Source of the DNA: an uncultured Megasphaera sp.
GTDB lineage: Bacteria; Bacillota; Negativicutes; Veillonellales; Megasphaeraceae
Direction of reading: 5' to 3'
DNA: 8,196 bases
NCBI GenBank assembly: GCA_900548635.1
Contig: URLP01000079.1
Coordinates: 1 to 8,196 of the forward strand
Of this stretch, positions 1-5,681 are shown piece after piece. The translations under genes were made by a program, and so were the position numbers. The first letter of the stretch is position 1, and each line of letters opens with the position of its first letter. Below the pieces are notes generated by a model, which was not told where the DNA came from, ran no database searches, and was given only the letters and a program-made list of their open reading frames with translations.

Positions 1-229
1 TCTGATACTCCCCTATAAAAATGGCTATTTATCAACTGTTTGTTGTGACATAGCCTTTAGCAAAAACATGGATATTGTATCCAGACTTATTTAATCAAAA
101 ATATAGTATGTTTTTCCAAACTGAGCAGGCTCATCCCGGGTTCTTCCCCTTTCTCCTATATATAGATATATATGAAAAAAGCCATTTTTAATAAAACACC
201 AAAATTGTCATCTTTTTACGTTTTTTCTA
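1..229. other. AT-rich intergenic region, no gene seen
   Basis: No open reading frame with a plausible start and ribosome binding site is visible on either strand. The region holds small dyads: GGCTAT/ATAGCC arms at 23-28 and 50-55, GGATA-TTG-TATCC at 70-82, and an alternating TA stretch near 157-172. On the - strand, positions 9-15 read AGGGGAG, which could be the ribosome binding site of a gene starting just beyond the left edge. That is only a hint, because the start codon would be out of view. The + strand part nearest the T-box promoter is T-rich. Confidence 0.5.
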
Positions 230-258
230 TTGACAAACGGCAGGCAAAGGGTTATCAT
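230..258 (+). promoter_or_regulatory. Promoter of the cysE T-box leader
   Basis: A perfect -35 hexamer TTGACA (230-235) is followed after exactly 17 bases by TATCAT (253-258), a one-mismatch -10 hexamer. Transcription would begin near 265, just ahead of the T-box leader, leaving a roughly 275-base untranslated leader before cysE. The position and quality of both boxes fit a constitutive sigma-A-type promoter, with control left to the downstream riboswitch. Confidence 0.8.
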
Positions 259-288
259 GTGTTCAACACGAAAACAAAAATGCAATGA

Positions 289-506
289 CCAAAACAAGTA
301 CACACAGGATAACGGTACAGAGACCAGGGTCAGCGGCTGAAAGCCCCGGCGAAGTTGAATGTGATGGAATGCCTTTGGGAGCAGGATGATTGAATCAGAG
401 TAGGTTGTCCCGGTTGCCGCCGTTACGGGTATTGAGTGGCAGTCATCGTACTGCAATCAGAGTGGAACCACGGACCACCGTCTCTGTTGACGGATGGTCT
501 TTTTTT
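289..506 (+). promoter_or_regulatory. T-box riboswitch, cysteine-specific (UGC specifier)
   Basis: This leader should sense uncharged tRNA-Cys and allow transcription of cysE when cysteine is scarce. Stem I can be traced: its base pairs CCAAA (289-293) with TTTGG (374-378). The specifier loop contains AGTA on the 5' side (297-300) and GAA-TGC on the 3' side, and CACA (301-304) pairs with TGTG (360-363) above it. An AGAGA bulge and a GGCTGAAAGCC apical segment (around 322-345) fit the tRNA-elbow-binding part. The specifier codon is TGC at 370-372, a cysteine codon. The conserved T-box sequence AGAGTGGAACCACGG lies at 459-473. Its variable base (TGGA, A466) would pair with a U at position 73 of the tRNA, the discriminator base of tRNA-Cys. 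The family is well known upstream of cysES genes in Firmicutes; the stem boundaries are my reading by eye. Confidence 0.93.
458..506 (+). terminator. T-box antiterminator/terminator switch
   Basis: Two exclusive structures share bases 473-486. The antiterminator pairs CAGAG (458-462) with CTCTG (482-486) and ACGG (470-473) with CCGT (478-481), leaving the seven-base bulge TGGAACC (463-469) that receives the tRNA acceptor end. The terminator pairs GACCACCGTC (473-482) with GACGGATGGTC (489-499), with one bulged A at 494, followed by seven T residues (500-506). Forming one destroys the other, which is the textbook T-box mechanism. It sits 33 bases upstream of the cysE start codon. Confidence 0.93.
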
Positions 507-539
507 ATTTACTTTTTACGTACAGGAGGGCGCTAAGCC

Positions 540-1238
540 ATGTTCAAATCACTTCGCAACGACATTCGCGTCATCAAAGACCGCGATCCAGCCGCTAAGA
601 ACACGCTGGAAGTCTTGCTTTGCTATTCCGGCCTTCATGCCATCTGGGCCCATCGCCTGGCCCACTTTTTCTACAAGCATCAGTGGTTCGTCACGGCCCG
701 CCTCATTTCCACGATTTCCCGCTTCTTCACGGGCATCGAAATCCATCCCGGCGCCCAAATCGGTGAAGGCCTCTTCATCGACCACGGCATGGGCATCGTC
801 ATCGGCGAAACGACGGTCATCGGCAACAATGTTTCCCTCTACCAGGGTGTCACCCTCGGCGGCACAGGAAAGGAAAAAGGCAAGCGCCATCCGACCATCG
901 GCGACTACGTTGTCGTCGCCTGCGGCGCCAAGGTCCTCGGTTCCTTCACGGTCGGCGAAGGCGCAAAAATCGGCGCCGGCTCCGTCGTCCTCAAGGAAGT
1001 GCCGCCGTACTCGACAGTCGTCGGCATCCCAGGCCGCGTCGTCGTCCAGAAAGGCAAGCGCCTCAAGGCCAGCCACAGCGAACGCGACGTCGACCTCAAC
1101 CACAACCGCCTGCCTGATCCCATCGAAGATCAGATCATGGCCCTGCAGCATCAGGTAGCGCTCCTGCAGCACCGCGTGGAGCTCATGGACCAGGAGCACG
1201 ATGAACGCTGCACCGGCAAGATGCGGCCTGTAAAATAA
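540..1238 (+). CDS. cysE: Serine O-acetyltransferase
   Basis: This cytoplasmic enzyme transfers acetyl from acetyl-CoA to L-serine, giving O-acetylserine, the first committed step of cysteine synthesis. The 232-residue product is the short Gram-positive type. A helical N-terminal part (about 1-60) is followed by left-handed beta-helix hexapeptide repeats (about 65-165). Within these, Asp81-His82 in DHGMGIVIGE and the GGTGKEKGKRHP loop (107-118) match the family's active site and CoA region. The C-terminal tail (about 180-225) contains DLNHNRLPDP and then a leucine/valine-spaced stretch that could form a short coiled coil. The ATG at 540 is preceded by AGGAGG (524-529) at good spacing. It is the first gene after the T-box terminator, so its transcription should depend on uncharged tRNA-Cys. 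cysK follows 144 bases downstream with no terminator between them. Confidence 0.96.
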   Translation: MFKSLRNDIRVIKDRDPAAKNTLEVLLCYSGLHAIWAHRLAHFFYKHQWFVTARLISTISRFFTGIEIHPGAQIGEGLFIDHGMGIVIGETTVIGNNVSLYQGVTLGGTGKEKGKRHPTIGDYVVVACGAKVLGSFTVGEGAKIGAGSVVLKEVPPYSTVVGIPGRVVVQKGKRLKASHSERDVDLNHNRLPDPIEDQIMALQHQVALLQHRVELMDQEHDERCTGKMRPVK

Positions 1239-1254
1239 TTAACTTCGTTGTCAC

Positions 1255-1317
1255 CCTATATAGGAAAAAGAAACTTCCGTATAGGTGTACATAAAATCTA
1301 TACCAATACGGTATACC
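1255..1317 (+). promoter_or_regulatory. Dyads upstream of cysK, candidate operator
   Basis: The AT-rich gap between cysE and cysK contains the ten-base palindrome CCTATATAGG (1255-1264). Further on is the inverted repeat TATACC-AATAC-GGTATA (1299-1315), whose right arm also starts the eight-base palindrome GGTATACC (1310-1317). They could be binding sites for a sulfur or cysteine regulator (for example a LysR- or CymR-type protein) giving cysK separate control from cysE. No clear -35/-10 pair was found here, and no match to a named consensus can be asserted. Confidence 0.35.
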
Positions 1318-1341
1318 TTAGCATACTTAATATATTTTTGC

Positions 1342-1359
1342 ATTCATCGGGGGATGAAT
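1342..1359 (+). promoter_or_regulatory. Hairpin just upstream of the cysK ribosome binding site
   Basis: ATTCATC (1342-1348) and GATGAAT (1353-1359) form a perfect seven-base-pair stem closed by a GGGG loop. It ends about ten bases before the cysK Shine-Dalgarno sequence AAGGAG (1368-1373). There is no T-tract, so it is not a terminator. It could stabilise the 5' end of a processed cysK message or affect translation; that role is inference. Confidence 0.45.
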
Positions 1360-1382
1360 CATAGGAAAAGGAGAGATTTCTC

Positions 1383-2327
1383 ATGAGCAAAGTCTACACA
1401 TCTATGTTACAGTTGATCGGCAACACACCTTTACTGAAACCGGAACGCTACAACGCCGCTGCCGGCGTCTCGGCCAACCTCTTGGTCAAACTCGACGCTT
1501 TCAACCCGGCTGGTTCCGCAAAAGACCGTATCGCCAAAGCCATGATTGAAGACGCTGAAAAGAAAGGCATCCTCAAAAAAGGCTCCGTCATCATCGAACC
1601 GACGAGCGGCAATACAGGCATCGGCCTGGCTGCTGTCGCTGCTGCCAAAGGCTACCGCGCCATCTTCACGATGCCGGAAACGATGTCCGTCGAACGCCGC
1701 AACCTGATTTCCGCTTACGGCGCTGAAATCGTCCTCACACCGGGCAAGACAGGCATGAAAGGGGCTGTCGACAAAGCCAACGAACTCGCCAAAGAAATCC
1801 CGGATTCCTTCATTCCCGGCCAGTTCACGAACCCTGTCAATCCGGAAATCCATCGCCTGACGACAGGCCCGGAAATCTATGAAGATACAGACGGCGCTGT
1901 CGACATCTTCCTCGCAGGCGTCGGCACAGGCGGCACGCTCTCCGGCGTCGGCCAGTACTTGAAAGAAAAGAAACCGTCCGTCAAGATCATCGCTATCGAA
2001 CCGAAAGATTCGCCGCTCCTCTCTGAAGGCCATGCAGGCCCGCATAAACTCCAGGGCATCGGCGCCAACTTCGTTCCGGAAACGCTCGACACGAAGATCT
2101 ACGACGAAGTCTTCACGGTCACGACGGAACAGGCTTATGAAACGGCTCAGAAATTCACCGAAGCCGAAGGCCTCCTCATCGGCATCTCCGGCGGCGCTGC
2201 TCTCTACGCAGCTTCTGAAGTCGCAAAACGTCCGGAAAACGCCGGCAAGACCATCGTCGCCTTCCTCCCGGACAACGGCGACCGCTACCTCACCACACCG
2301 GGCTTCATCCAGCAGAAAATTAAATAA
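1383..2327 (+). CDS. cysK: Cysteine synthase (O-acetylserine sulfhydrylase)
   Basis: This pyridoxal-phosphate enzyme converts O-acetylserine and sulfide to L-cysteine and acetate in the cytoplasm. The 314-residue product has the usual length and all landmarks. The PLP lysine is Lys47 in NPAGSAKDR, the substrate loop is TSGNT (74-78), and the glycine-rich phosphate-binding loop is GVGTGGT (179-185). The serine contacting the PLP ring nitrogen lies in GISGGAALYAA near the C-terminus, and QFTNPVNPEIH is present around 147-157. The ATG at 1383 follows AAGGAG (1368-1373) at normal spacing. It lies directly downstream of cysE, which supplies its substrate, and the operon ends in a strong terminator. 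CysK and CysE often form a complex, but whether this CysE tail supports one cannot be told from sequence alone. The related O-phosphoserine sulfhydrylase is less likely given the neighbouring cysE. Confidence 0.97.
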   Translation: MSKVYTSMLQLIGNTPLLKPERYNAAAGVSANLLVKLDAFNPAGSAKDRIAKAMIEDAEKKGILKKGSVIIEPTSGNTGIGLAAVAAAKGYRAIFTMPETMSVERRNLISAYGAEIVLTPGKTGMKGAVDKANELAKEIPDSFIPGQFTNPVNPEIHRLTTGPEIYEDTDGAVDIFLAGVGTGGTLSGVGQYLKEKKPSVKIIAIEPKDSPLLSEGHAGPHKLQGIGANFVPETLDTKIYDEVFTVTTEQAYETAQKFTEAEGLLIGISGGAALYAASEVAKRPENAGKTIVAFLPDNGDRYLTTPGFIQQKIK

Positions 2328-2351
2328 GTGAATAAACCAACCAATACCATG

Positions 2352-2386
2352 AAAGGGGCTGCCGCATTTGCGGCAGCCCCTTTTTT
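2352..2386 (+). terminator. Rho-independent terminator after cysK
   Basis: GGGGCTGCCGC (2355-2365) pairs perfectly with GCGGCAGCCCC (2370-2380) around an ATTT loop. Six T residues follow (2381-2386), which can also pair with the AAA at 2352-2354. It ends the cysE-cysK transcript. It lies four bases from the stop codon of the convergent DUF1667 gene and may also stop that transcript, although on the - strand the stem is followed by only three T residues. Confidence 0.95.
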
Positions 2387-2390
2387 CATC

Positions 2391-2762
2391 TTATTCTTTT
2401 CCCATATCGCGGCTGGCGACGATGTCGACGCCGAGACCTAAGATATCTTTGACGATGACGTCACCGGTTTTGACCGGTGCCTTGACGCAGACGCTGCGCA
2501 GGGCAGCGGCACAGTCGAGGATTTTGCCCTTCGGCAGGGTCGTCTTGGAGACGACCGGCAGGAGCGGCAGTTCGCCGCCTTCGATGCGGACTGTCGAGGT
2601 CAGCATGCGCTGCGGGTCTGTCAGTTCCTGATGGGCATATTTTTCACCGCGCGGGCACGTATTGCCCGTTACCTTCGTTACTTTCCCGTCTTCCAGGGTA
2701 ACCGTAAGCAGGCAGCCCAGCGGGCAGTTGATGCAGTTCAGTTGTTTCGTTTCGACACTCAT
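2391..2762 (-). CDS. DUF1667 protein, four-cysteine iron-sulfur candidate
   Basis: The 123-residue product belongs to the DUF1667 family, which is commonly encoded beside GlpA/GlpB-like oxidoreductases. Near the N-terminus it has a conserved metal-ligand pattern: Cys10, Cys13, Cys17 and Cys36 (C-x2-C-x3-C-x18-C, with CPLGC and GNTCPRG). After it come a segment around 42-58 with PQRMLTSTVRI and a C-terminal part containing VKTGDVIVKDILGLGVDIV. The pattern resembles the N-terminal [4Fe-4S] segment of molybdopterin oxidoreductases, so an electron-transfer cluster is likely but unproven. There is no signal peptide or membrane segment. The ATG (2762-2760) comes one base after the stop codon of the upstream oxidoreductase, with AAGGAGG ahead of it inside that gene, so the two are translationally linked. 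It is the last gene of the operon. Confidence 0.88.
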   Translation of the reverse strand: MSVETKQLNCINCPLGCLLTVTLEDGKVTKVTGNTCPRGEKYAHQELTDPQRMLTSTVRIEGGELPLLPVVSKTTLPKGKILDCAAALRSVCVKAPVKTGDVIVKDILGLGVDIVASRDMGKE

Positions 2763-2763
2763 G

Positions 2764-4032
2764 TTATGCTTCCTCCTTTACGGAAACGGTCCAATCCGCA
2801 TGATGGCCTTTGGCTTTGTCAGCCGGTACGTTGACGGCGATCATTTCACTCGGTTTGGCGACAGGGAGGACTTTCGTCAGCAGCGTATCGTCACCGCTCT
2901 TGACGGTGAGGCGGACTTTCTTCATCGGCTTGCGGACGCGCATGAAGAGGCGGATCGTTTCACCGTCAGCCGTAGCGCGGACGTGCTGCGGTACGCACGT
3001 GCGTACTTCATCGATGGCATCGACTTTGACATCGGCGATTTCTTCCGGCAGCTGTTCCTGTGCTTTCAGGGCCGCGTATTTACCGGCGATTTCGGCTTCT
3101 TCCGAAACGAAGTCTACCAGGTCGTGGACGTGGACGACGTTGCCGGCGGCGAAGATGCCGGGGATGCTCGTTTCACGGTGCTGGTCGACAATCGGACCGT
3201 TGGTCAGGGGATGGATAGCCAGTCCCAAACCGCGGGACAGTTCGTTTTCCGGGATCAGGCCGACAGAGAGGAGCAGCGTATCGCAGTCGATATCGAATTC
3301 CGTGCCCGGAATCGGTTTCATATGGTCATCGACTTTCGCAGCTGTAATGCCGTTGACGCGGTCTTTGCCGTGGATGGCCGTAATCGTATGCGACAGATAG
3401 AGAGGGATATCATAGTCGTATAAACATTGTACCATATTACGGGTCAGGCCGTTCGAGAAGGGGCAGATTTCCAGGACTGCCTGGACTTTGCAGCCTTCAA
3501 GGGTCATACGGCGGGCCATAATCAGGCCGATGTCGCCGCTGCCGAGGATGACGATCTTCTTGCCCGGCAGATAGCCTTCCATGTTGACCATGCGCTGTGC
3601 CGCACCGGCTGTAAAGACGCCGGCCGGACGGTAGCCCGGGATGCGGATGGCGCCGCGCGTACGTTCACGGCAGCCCATGGTGAGGATGATGGTCTTGCCT
3701 TTGAGGCGCATCAGGCCGTGTTTCGGGCTGACCGCCGTGACGGTCTTATCCTGATTGACGCTGAGGACCATCGTATCGACGAGGATTTCGACTTCCGGTT
3801 TATCTTTGACTAAATCATAGCAACGCTGTGCGTAGCCCGGGCCCGTCAGTTCTTCTTTGAAGTGATGAAGGCCGAAGCCGTTGTGGATGCACTGCTGCAG
3901 GATGCCGCCGGCTTCGCGGTCACGTTCGAGGACGAGGATTTTTTTTGCGCCGTTCTGCCAGGCGCTGTAAGCAGCGGATAAGCCTGCCGGGCCGCCGCCA
4001 ACGATGATAATATCATAAAGTTGTTCACCCAT
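2764..4032 (-). CDS. FAD/NAD(P)-dependent oxidoreductase, GlpB-like partner of the G3P dehydrogenase
   Basis: The 422-residue product is a two-dinucleotide-binding-domain flavoprotein. An FAD-binding GGGPAG lies at 12-17, and a conserved ILQQCIHNGFGL stretch (44-55) follows with Cys48. The GCRERTRGAIRIPG segment (120-133) leads to a second Rossmann motif GSGDIG (164-169), probably for NAD(P)H. The late FAD motif GIFAAGNVVHVHDL lies near residue 300. No membrane segment or iron-sulfur motif is visible. The start codon overlaps the stop of the upstream GlpA-like gene by one base (TAATG), with a GGAGG site upstream, indicating coupled translation and likely a stoichiometric complex. It probably passes electrons between the dehydrogenase subunit and NAD(P) or the DUF1667 protein. 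The direction and acceptor are inference. It is only loosely similar in role to E. coli GlpB, so no symbol is given. Confidence 0.9.
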   Translation of the reverse strand: MGEQLYDIIIVGGGPAGLSAAYSAWQNGAKKILVLERDREAGGILQQCIHNGFGLHHFKEELTGPGYAQRCYDLVKDKPEVEILVDTMVLSVNQDKTVTAVSPKHGLMRLKGKTIILTMGCRERTRGAIRIPGYRPAGVFTAGAAQRMVNMEGYLPGKKIVILGSGDIGLIMARRMTLEGCKVQAVLEICPFSNGLTRNMVQCLYDYDIPLYLSHTITAIHGKDRVNGITAAKVDDHMKPIPGTEFDIDCDTLLLSVGLIPENELSRGLGLAIHPLTNGPIVDQHRETSIPGIFAAGNVVHVHDLVDFVSEEAEIAGKYAALKAQEQLPEEIADVKVDAIDEVRTCVPQHVRATADGETIRLFMRVRKPMKKVRLTVKSGDDTLLTKVLPVAKPSEMIAVNVPADKAKGHHADWTVSVKEEA

Positions 4033-5492
4033 TATGCTTTACCTCCGCTTTCTTTGTTGTAGAACATGTAAGAATTACGCATTTCTTTCCGTACTTCCGT
4101 AACGGGGATGTTCAATTCACGAGACAAAATCTGTGTGACACGGGGACCGCAGAAGCCGCCCTGGCAGCGGCCCATGCCGGCACGCGTGCGGCGTTTGACG
4201 CCGTCGACGGTGCGGGCGCCGACAGGACGATGGATGGCATCGACGATTTCGCCTTCCGTAATCGTTTCGCAGCGGCAGATGACGCGGCCGTAGCGGGGAT
4301 CTTTGGCGATGAGGGCTTTCTGGTCGTTCGTTGAGAGCATGCGGAAGCAGGGCTGTGCCGGACGGCCTTTCTTGTAGTCCGTCTTGGCGGCAGCACCCGT
4401 TTCGGCAACGATGCCGTCGACGAGGTACTTAGCGATAGCCGGCGCCGAGGTCAGGCCCGGCGACTGGATGCCGGCGGCCTGGATGAGGCCCTTCGTCTGC
4501 TGCGACGGGCCGAGGATGAAGTCACCCGTGCTCGAGACGGCGCGGACGCCGGCGAATTCTGTAATCGTCGCACCCACAGGGATGTTCGGGACTAAACGGC
4601 GGGCTTTATCGAGGATTTCGTCCATGCCCGGAATGGTGACAGCCGTGTCGTCTTTTTCTTCATCCGGCATATCCTGGGCGTTCGGGCCGACGAAGACGTT
4701 GCCGTGCGTCGTGGCACAGACCAGGATGCCTTTGCCCATTTTCGTCGGTGTCGGGAAAATCGGCGAGTAAACGAGATTTTTCTGGGCCGTCTTATCGAAG
4801 AGGATGTATTCGCCGCGGCGCGGATGGATCTGGAAGCTGTCGTCTCCGGCGAGGCGGCTGATTTCGTCGGCGTGGACGCCGGCAGCGTTGATGACATATT
4901 TCGTTTCGATCGTGCCTTTATCTGTTTCGACGGCTTTGACAGCACCGTTTTCGACGGTAATACCCGTGACCTGGCATTCGCGGATGACTTCCGCACCGTT
5001 GATGACAGCGTTTTCGGCAAAAGCCAGGGCCAGGCCGAAGGGCCAACAGATGCCGGCCGTCGGAGCCCAGAGGGCACCTTTGATGTCTTTGCTGACGTTC
5101 GGTTCTTCTTTACGCATTTCGTCACCGCTGACAATTTTCAGTCCCGGAACGCCGTTGGCTTTGCCCCGTTCGAGGAGTTCCTGAAGGACTGCCATCTGTT
5201 CATCGTCAAGAGCTGCGACATACGAGCCGGACCAGCGGATGTCCAGATCCAATTCATCTTTCAAATCATGATACATTGCATTGCCTGCGACATTCATGCG
5301 CGCCTTCATGCTGCCTGTAGGTGCATCGAAGCCTGCGTGAAGGATGGCACTGTTGGCCTTCGTCGTGCCGGCAGCCAGTTCCGGTTCCTGTTCAACCAGG
5401 ACTGCACGAAGATTATACTTGGACAATTCGTGCAAAACGGCTGTGCCGGTAATACCGCCGCCAATTACGACGACATCTGCTTGTTTTGTCAT
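4032..5492 (-). CDS. glpA: GlpA-like FAD-dependent glycerol-3-phosphate dehydrogenase with C-terminal BFD [2Fe-2S] domain
   Basis: This protein probably oxidises glycerol-3-phosphate to dihydroxyacetone phosphate. The 486-residue product starts with an FAD-binding GGGITG (11-16) and carries the conserved TTKANSAILHAGFDAP stretch near 44-60 and a DAO-type fold to about residue 370. It ends in a BFD-like domain with four cysteines, Cys406, Cys408, Cys443 and Cys448 (CRC and CQGGFC), which should hold a [2Fe-2S] cluster. I chose the ATG at 5492 because AGAGG precedes it, the FAD motif then sits at the usual distance, and the -10 box lies only just upstream. An upstream in-frame ATG at 5528 would leave almost no leader. 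It heads the three-gene operon beside glpF and glpK. The same family includes L-2-hydroxyglutarate oxidase-like proteins, so the substrate rests mainly on the neighbourhood. Confidence 0.87.
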   Translation of the reverse strand: MTKQADVVVIGGGITGTAVLHELSKYNLRAVLVEQEPELAAGTTKANSAILHAGFDAPTGSMKARMNVAGNAMYHDLKDELDLDIRWSGSYVAALDDEQMAVLQELLERGKANGVPGLKIVSGDEMRKEEPNVSKDIKGALWAPTAGICWPFGLALAFAENAVINGAEVIRECQVTGITVENGAVKAVETDKGTIETKYVINAAGVHADEISRLAGDDSFQIHPRRGEYILFDKTAQKNLVYSPIFPTPTKMGKGILVCATTHGNVFVGPNAQDMPDEEKDDTAVTIPGMDEILDKARRLVPNIPVGATITEFAGVRAVSSTGDFILGPSQQTKGLIQAAGIQSPGLTSAPAIAKYLVDGIVAETGAAAKTDYKKGRPAQPCFRMLSTNDQKALIAKDPRYGRVICRCETITEGEIVDAIHRPVGARTVDGVKRRTRAGMGRCQGGFCGPRVTQILSRELNIPVTEVRKEMRNSYMFYNKESGGKA

Positions 5493-5542
5493 GTTCACAA
5501 CCTCTTTCTCTGAAAATACCAGAATCACTCTTTGATGGTCTT

Positions 5543-5571
5543 ATTATATCGGTTTGTGAAAATATTTGCAA
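5543..5571 (-). promoter_or_regulatory. Promoter of the glpA-like three-gene operon
   Basis: On the - strand a perfect TATAAT (5548-5543) is preceded by 17 bases and then TTGCAA (5571-5566), a four-of-six match to the -35 consensus. Transcription would start near 5536, giving a leader of roughly 44 bases. The weak -35 beside a perfect -10 fits a regulated promoter. Confidence 0.75.
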
Positions 5572-5594
5572 TATAATTTTTACAAATTTTCACA
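5554..5594 (-). promoter_or_regulatory. Candidate operator: Rex-like dyad and TGTGAAAAT inverted repeat
   Basis: On the + strand, TTGTGAA-AATA-TTTGCAA (5554-5571) matches the general Rex form TTGTGAA-N4-TTCACAA with two mismatches in the second half-site. It covers the -35 box and part of the spacer. A second feature is the nine-base inverted repeat TGTGAAAAT (5555-5563) and ATTTTCACA (5586-5594), whose arms are 22 bases apart. A repressor bound here would block RNA polymerase. Rex senses NADH/NAD+, which would fit glycerol oxidation, but a CRP/FNR-type protein (TGTGA half-sites) is also possible. Confidence 0.4.
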
Positions 5595-5610
5595 TTTAGG
5601 TAAAAGGGAT

Positions 5611-5651
5611 GGGATTGTCGCATGAAGACTGCCGCCCTCATGCACAATCCC
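5611..5651 (-). terminator. Long hairpin after glpF, probable weak terminator
   Basis: GGGATTGT (5611-5618) pairs with ACAATCCC (5644-5651), and GCATGA (5620-5625) pairs with TCATGC (5638-5643). A single bulged C (5619) and a 12-base loop complete the structure. On the - strand the stem is followed by ATCCCTTTTACC, a short and slightly displaced T run, so termination may be partial. It sits between the glpF stop and the promoter of the downstream operon. It could instead stabilise the 3' end of the glpKF message. Confidence 0.5.
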
Positions 5652-5677
5652 ACTACAAACTACAAACTACAAACTAC
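5652..5677. repeat. Heptamer tandem repeat (ACTACAA, 3.7 copies)
   Basis: ACTACAA is repeated three times without a mismatch and is followed by a partial copy, ACTAC. The array lies between the hairpin and the glpF stop codon, so it is in the 3' untranslated part of the glpKF transcript. A perfect short repeat of this kind is prone to slippage and may vary in copy number between strains. It is outside any gene, so no phase-variable protein is expected. Confidence 0.85.
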
Positions 5678-5681
5678 GATT

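Noticed and set aside
1..55. GGCTAT/ATAGCC arms (23-28, 50-55) as a terminator or small RNA
   Set aside because: The six-base stem has a 21-base loop and no T-tract after it, too weak to call.
208..456. 82-residue open frame on the - strand
   Set aside because: It lies antisense to the T-box leader and its promoter, has no ribosome binding site, and its content follows from the RNA structure on the other strand.
436..1158. 240-residue + strand frame overlapping cysE
   Set aside because: It starts inside the T-box antiterminator and encodes a Ser/Ala/Arg-rich low-complexity product, a frame shadow of cysE.
1349..1359. The 11-base string GGGGGATGAAT also occurs at 8180-8190
   Set aside because: Several shared 11-mers are expected by chance in a window of this size, and the surrounding sequences differ, so the cysK hairpin is not evidence of a second element end.
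4704..5513. Long + strand frame (269 residues) opposite the glpA-like gene, and similar long frames opposite glpK (6453-7316) and cysE (549-1199)
   Set aside because: These are antisense shadows of GC-rich genes whose - or + strand products have clear family motifs; they lack ribosome binding sites and recognisable domains.
5493..5528. Upstream in-frame start for the glpA-like gene adding 12 residues
   Set aside because: It would start about eight bases from the predicted transcription start and lacks a Shine-Dalgarno site; the ATG at 5492 has one.
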